A stretch of 8,018 nt of DNA from Candidatus Mesolinea sp. (GTDB lineage: Bacteria; Chloroflexota; Anaerolineae; Anaerolineales; Anaerolineaceae), in the NCBI GenBank assembly GCA_003499715.1, contig DNSH01000087.1, positions 1 to 8,018 of the forward strand, written 5' to 3'. Shown piece after piece: positions 5,965-8,018 of this stretch. Within the stretch, counting starts at the first letter, position 1, and each line of letters starts with the position of its first letter. The position numbers were made by a program, and so were the translations under genes. The notes below the pieces were generated by a model that saw nothing but the letters and a program-made list of their open reading frames with translations, was not told where the DNA came from and ran no database searches.

Positions 5965-7352
5965 ATTGGTAGCCGCAATGTAAACACAGCGCCAACCTGT
6001 GGATGATTGGAAGCGGTGATTGTGCCGCCGTGCGCCTCAGCTAGTTTACGCGCGATAGCTAAGCCTAAGCCAGAACTCCCGCTCGTATGTTCGCGGCTGC
6101 TATCCGCACGATAAAAGCGCTCAAAAATCAAATCGAATGCCTCCGGGGGAATGCCAGCACCATGGTCACGCACATCTAAGCGTATTTCTTTGCCCTCTGA
6201 TTGCAACTCGATGTCGATACTTTTACCGGCTGGGGTATACCTCAAAGCGTTCTGCAGCAGATTATGTAAAATCTGCTGGATGCGGTCAGGGTCAGCGTTT
6301 ACCTTTGGCAGTTCACCGATGCTCCTCACTCGTAAGGTGATGGCGTTTTTTGCCAATGCCGGCTCAAAGCTTTTAGCCGTAAAATGGGTCAGCTCCAATA
6401 GGTCAACTGCGCGTTTGTGTAGCTCTAATTCGCCGGCATCCGCCAGCGAAATTGTACGTAAATCCTCCACTAAGCGGATAAGGAGTTCATTTTGTTCCCG
6501 CAGCGGCTTAAGCGCTTCCTGAGTGAGGGGGTAAACGCCATCTTCTAGAGCTTCTAGGTTAGCCTGCTGCACCGCTAGCGGTGTGCGCAGTTCGTGAGCA
6601 ATATCCGCTGTCAACGTCCGCCGATTCTTCTCAGAGCGCTGAAGAGACTCAGCCATGCTGTTCAAAGTTTGCCCTAAGGTTACCACTTCTGGTGGACCTT
6701 TGACATCAATTTTCTGGCTTAAATCTCCCTGGGCGATGCGCTCAGCGGATTGCGTAAGCACCTTCACCGGCTTTGCCACCTGATTAGCCAAAACTAGAGC
6801 AAGAATTAGCGCCACAGCACCAGAAATGAGAGCTGCCAAAAGGGTCGCATTGCGCACCTTAGCTAGCAGCTGGCTTGCGAAGTTGGTCGGCAAACCATCT
6901 GCGTTGCCCGGCGTCAGCAGATAACCCGCCACTTGACCGTCCACCTCTACTGCCTGAGCCGACTGCAGCTCTCTTGGGCTCAAAGTCTGGCCAATCCGCG
7001 TTGGGTCAGGAGCATAGACAATCACCCCATCAGAATCAGCGATGACATTCTGGCTGATCATCCCGCCAGCTTGGTTGCCGCCCTGTCCGTCTCCCGAGAC
7101 GCGGCCCTGCCCTTGTCCCTGCCCTCCAGCCTGCCTGATTGCACTGGTCAGGAGAGCTTCCACACCAGACCAACTTTTATGCTGGCGATAATAATCGGTA
7201 AGGGATTGCATCAGGTTAGTTTCTCCGCCCATGCCAAATCGGTGCAAATAGCCTTTAACCTGTGTTTCAGCGGAAAGATTAGCCACAATCAGCACAGTGC
7301 CCAGGGCAAGTACAATCACCAGGATAAACGCGAGGATCAGGCGAGTACGCAT
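5961..7352 (-). CDS. Sensor histidine kinase, HAMP/HisKA/HATPase, BaeS-like
   Basis: This is a membrane sensor that autophosphorylates and passes phosphate to the adjacent response regulator. The 463-residue product shows: membrane helix 1 at about 5-25; an extracytoplasmic sensor region at about 26-168 containing a Gly/Gln-rich loop (76-97); membrane helix 2 at about 169-190; HAMP at about 190-240; the H-box DIAHELRTPL with phospho-accepting His253; the N-box around Asn364/Asn368; the G1 box DHGAGI at 396-401; FERFYRAD at 410-417; and the G2 box SSGLGLAI at 426-433. All kinase motifs are intact. The sequence after the H-box (NLEALEDGV) resembles BaeS-type envelope-stress kinases, but the signal is unknown. 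The ATG at 7352-7350 is chosen because GGAGGAG lies just upstream and it follows the regulator stop by one base; an in-frame ATG at 7424 would overlap the regulator by 71 bases. Its TAG stop overlaps the HIRAN gene stop. Confidence 0.93.
   Translation of the reverse strand: MRTRLILAFILVIVLALGTVLIVANLSAETQVKGYLHRFGMGGETNLMQSLTDYYRQHKSWSGVEALLTSAIRQAGGQGQGQGRVSGDGQGGNQAGGMISQNVIADSDGVIVYAPDPTRIGQTLSPRELQSAQAVEVDGQVAGYLLTPGNADGLPTNFASQLLAKVRNATLLAALISGAVALILALVLANQVAKPVKVLTQSAERIAQGDLSQKIDVKGPPEVVTLGQTLNSMAESLQRSEKNRRTLTADIAHELRTPLAVQQANLEALEDGVYPLTQEALKPLREQNELLIRLVEDLRTISLADAGELELHKRAVDLLELTHFTAKSFEPALAKNAITLRVRSIGELPKVNADPDRIQQILHNLLQNALRYTPAGKSIDIELQSEGKEIRLDVRDHGAGIPPEAFDLIFERFYRADSSREHTSGSSGLGLAIARKLAEAHGGTITASNHPQVGAVFTLRLPI
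7062..7127 (-). repeat. Low-complexity Gly/Gln-coding tract in the kinase sensor domain
   Basis: Residues 76-97 of the kinase are almost only Gly, Gln, Ser, Asp, Asn and Arg, starting GGQGQGQG. The DNA is an imperfect array of CCCTG/CCTTG-type units (complement strand) near 7081-7127. It encodes a flexible extracytoplasmic loop and could vary in length between strains. Confidence 0.55.
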
Positions 7353-7353
7353 A

Positions 7354-8018
7354 TCACTCCTCCATAGGCGTGGCACGGTAACCCACCCCAAATACGGTCT
7401 CGATGTAGGTTGAAGCCGGGTCAACCTCTTTCAGCTTGTGCCTCAGGTTTTTGATGTGCACGTCCACGCTGCGTTCGTAACCCTCATAGCTCACCCCTTG
7501 GGCAGATTCCAGCAGCTGCAGGCGCGTAAATACCCGCCCGGGCTGTGAGAGCAGCAACTTGAGCATGTCAAACTCGGTGGGCGTAAGCTCAACCGCTTGG
7601 TCTCGGAGCGTAACCACGTGCCTGTCTGGGTCCAGGCGCAGGTCCCTTAATTGTAAAATGCCCCCGGCTTCCGGAGGGCGATTGCTGCGGCGTAAGACGG
7701 CTTTGACCCGGGCGACAACTTCGCGCGGGGAAAATGGCTTAGTGATGTAATCATCTGCCCCGAGCTCCAGCCCAATTAGGCGGTCGACTTCATCTACCCG
7801 AGCGGTTACCATAATGATGGGAGTGTCTTTAACCTTGCGGATCCTCTTGGCAACCTCCAGCCCATCTATGCCGGGTAAGTTTAGGTCAAGCAAAACCAGA
7901 TCCGGTGATTCCCGTTCCCATATGTGTAAAGCCTCATCCCCGCGATAAGCCCCTAGGGTTTGATAGCCAGCTTTTGTGAGATAAGCTTGCAAAACCTTAT
8001 TGAGCTCTTTTTCATCTT
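7354..8018 (-). CDS. OmpR/PhoB-type response regulator (N-terminus beyond right edge)
   Basis: This is a cytoplasmic DNA-binding regulator, partner of the downstream kinase. The reading frame stays open to the window edge, and the visible product begins DEKELNKVLQAYL. This is the usual sequence after the first Asp of the receiver acidic pair, so only about 10 residues are missing. A TTG at 7992 is an internal Leu codon, not the start. The receiver domain shows the phospho-accepting Asp in LLDLNLPG (codon 7887-7885), the switch Thr in MVTAR, and the Lys of TKPF. A short linker follows, then a winged-helix effector domain with LTPTEFDMLKLL, the recognition-helix region SVDVHIKNLRHKL and the terminal wing ETVFGVGYR. 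The 3' end overlaps the kinase ribosome binding site and the stop is one base from the kinase ATG, so the two are translationally coupled. About 220 residues are visible. Target genes are unknown. Confidence 0.93.
   Translation of the reverse strand, partial: DEKELNKVLQAYLTKAGYQTLGAYRGDEALHIWERESPDLVLLDLNLPGIDGLEVAKRIRKVKDTPIIMVTARVDEVDRLIGLELGADDYITKPFSPREVVARVKAVLRRSNRPPEAGGILQLRDLRLDPDRHVVTLRDQAVELTPTEFDMLKLLLSQPGRVFTRLQLLESAQGVSYEGYERSVDVHIKNLRHKLKEVDPASTYIETVFGVGYRATPMEE
7357..7363 (-). promoter_or_regulatory. Kinase ribosome binding site inside the response-regulator end
   Basis: GGAGGAG on the minus strand encodes the last two Glu codons of the regulator and lies 4 bases before the kinase ATG (6 from the GGAGG core). 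It decides the kinase start at 7352 and indicates coupled translation of regulator and kinase. Confidence 0.75.

Noticed and set aside
5985..6001. CACAG-7-CTGTG hairpin after the HIRAN gene as a terminator
   Set aside because: The stem is only 5 bp, no T-tract follows, and it lies inside the kinase coding sequence.
6933..7367. 144-codon plus-strand open frame opposite the kinase
   Set aside because: It runs antisense to the kinase sensor region, has low-complexity Ser/Pro/Leu content produced by the opposite-strand repeats, and no start signals.
7353..7424. 24-codon N-terminal extension of the kinase
   Set aside because: It overlaps the response regulator out of frame. The ATG at 7352 has a near-perfect ribosome binding site and a normal MRTRL membrane-helix start.
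7990..7992. TTG as start of the response regulator
   Set aside because: The frame continues upstream as DEKELNKV, which is conserved receiver-domain sequence, so the TTG is an internal Leu codon and the true start is outside the window.

Overview
The window is an ordinary-looking stretch of bacterial chromosome with about 97% coding density. It holds six complete or nearly complete protein genes plus the first codons of a seventh, in tightly packed, alternating transcription units. I see no RNA gene, insertion sequence, phage gene, CRISPR array or origin. No gene-free stretch exceeds about 145 bases. The organism is most likely a member of the Chloroflexota, possibly an Anaerolineae-type lineage. 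This is inferred, with moderate confidence, from the style of the LCP protein (glycine-rich linker, no LytR C-terminal domain), a Tat-exported MsrP with a lipobox (which would suit a single-membrane cell), and the roughly balanced base composition. No marker gene settles the question.

Left unit, minus strand, reading from about 2550 down to 1: an endonuclease/exonuclease/phosphatase-fold protein, then phosphoglucosamine mutase (glmM), then an unidentified gene cut by the left edge. The spacings are 23 and 12 bp, so this looks like one operon started by a TGG-TATAAT extended -10 box at 2542-2550. GlmM supplies glucosamine-1-phosphate for UDP-GlcNAc and thus for envelope glycans.

Middle: msrP (plus strand) diverges from that operon across a 137-bp spacer and converges on an LCP-family gene (minus strand) with only 23 bp between the stops. 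The LCP gene diverges across a 143-bp spacer from a plus-strand gene for a protein with an unrecognised N-terminal region of about 265 residues and a C-terminal HIRAN domain. That second spacer carries two back-to-back promoters whose -10 regions form a perfect 10-bp inverted repeat (AAGCTATAAT on each strand), plus a 17-bp near-perfect palindrome just downstream of the LCP -10 box.

Right unit, minus strand: an OmpR/PhoB-type response regulator (its first few residues lie past the right edge), followed after one base by its BaeS-like sensor kinase. The kinase stop codon overlaps the stop codon of the HIRAN gene in the tetranucleotide CTAA. There is no intrinsic terminator at either convergent junction.

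Functional reading: glmM, the LCP ligase, an extracytoplasmic methionine-sulfoxide reductase and a membrane-sensing two-component system share an envelope theme, but nothing in the sequence proves they are co-regulated. The least explained object is the HIRAN fusion protein and its symmetric divergent promoter region.
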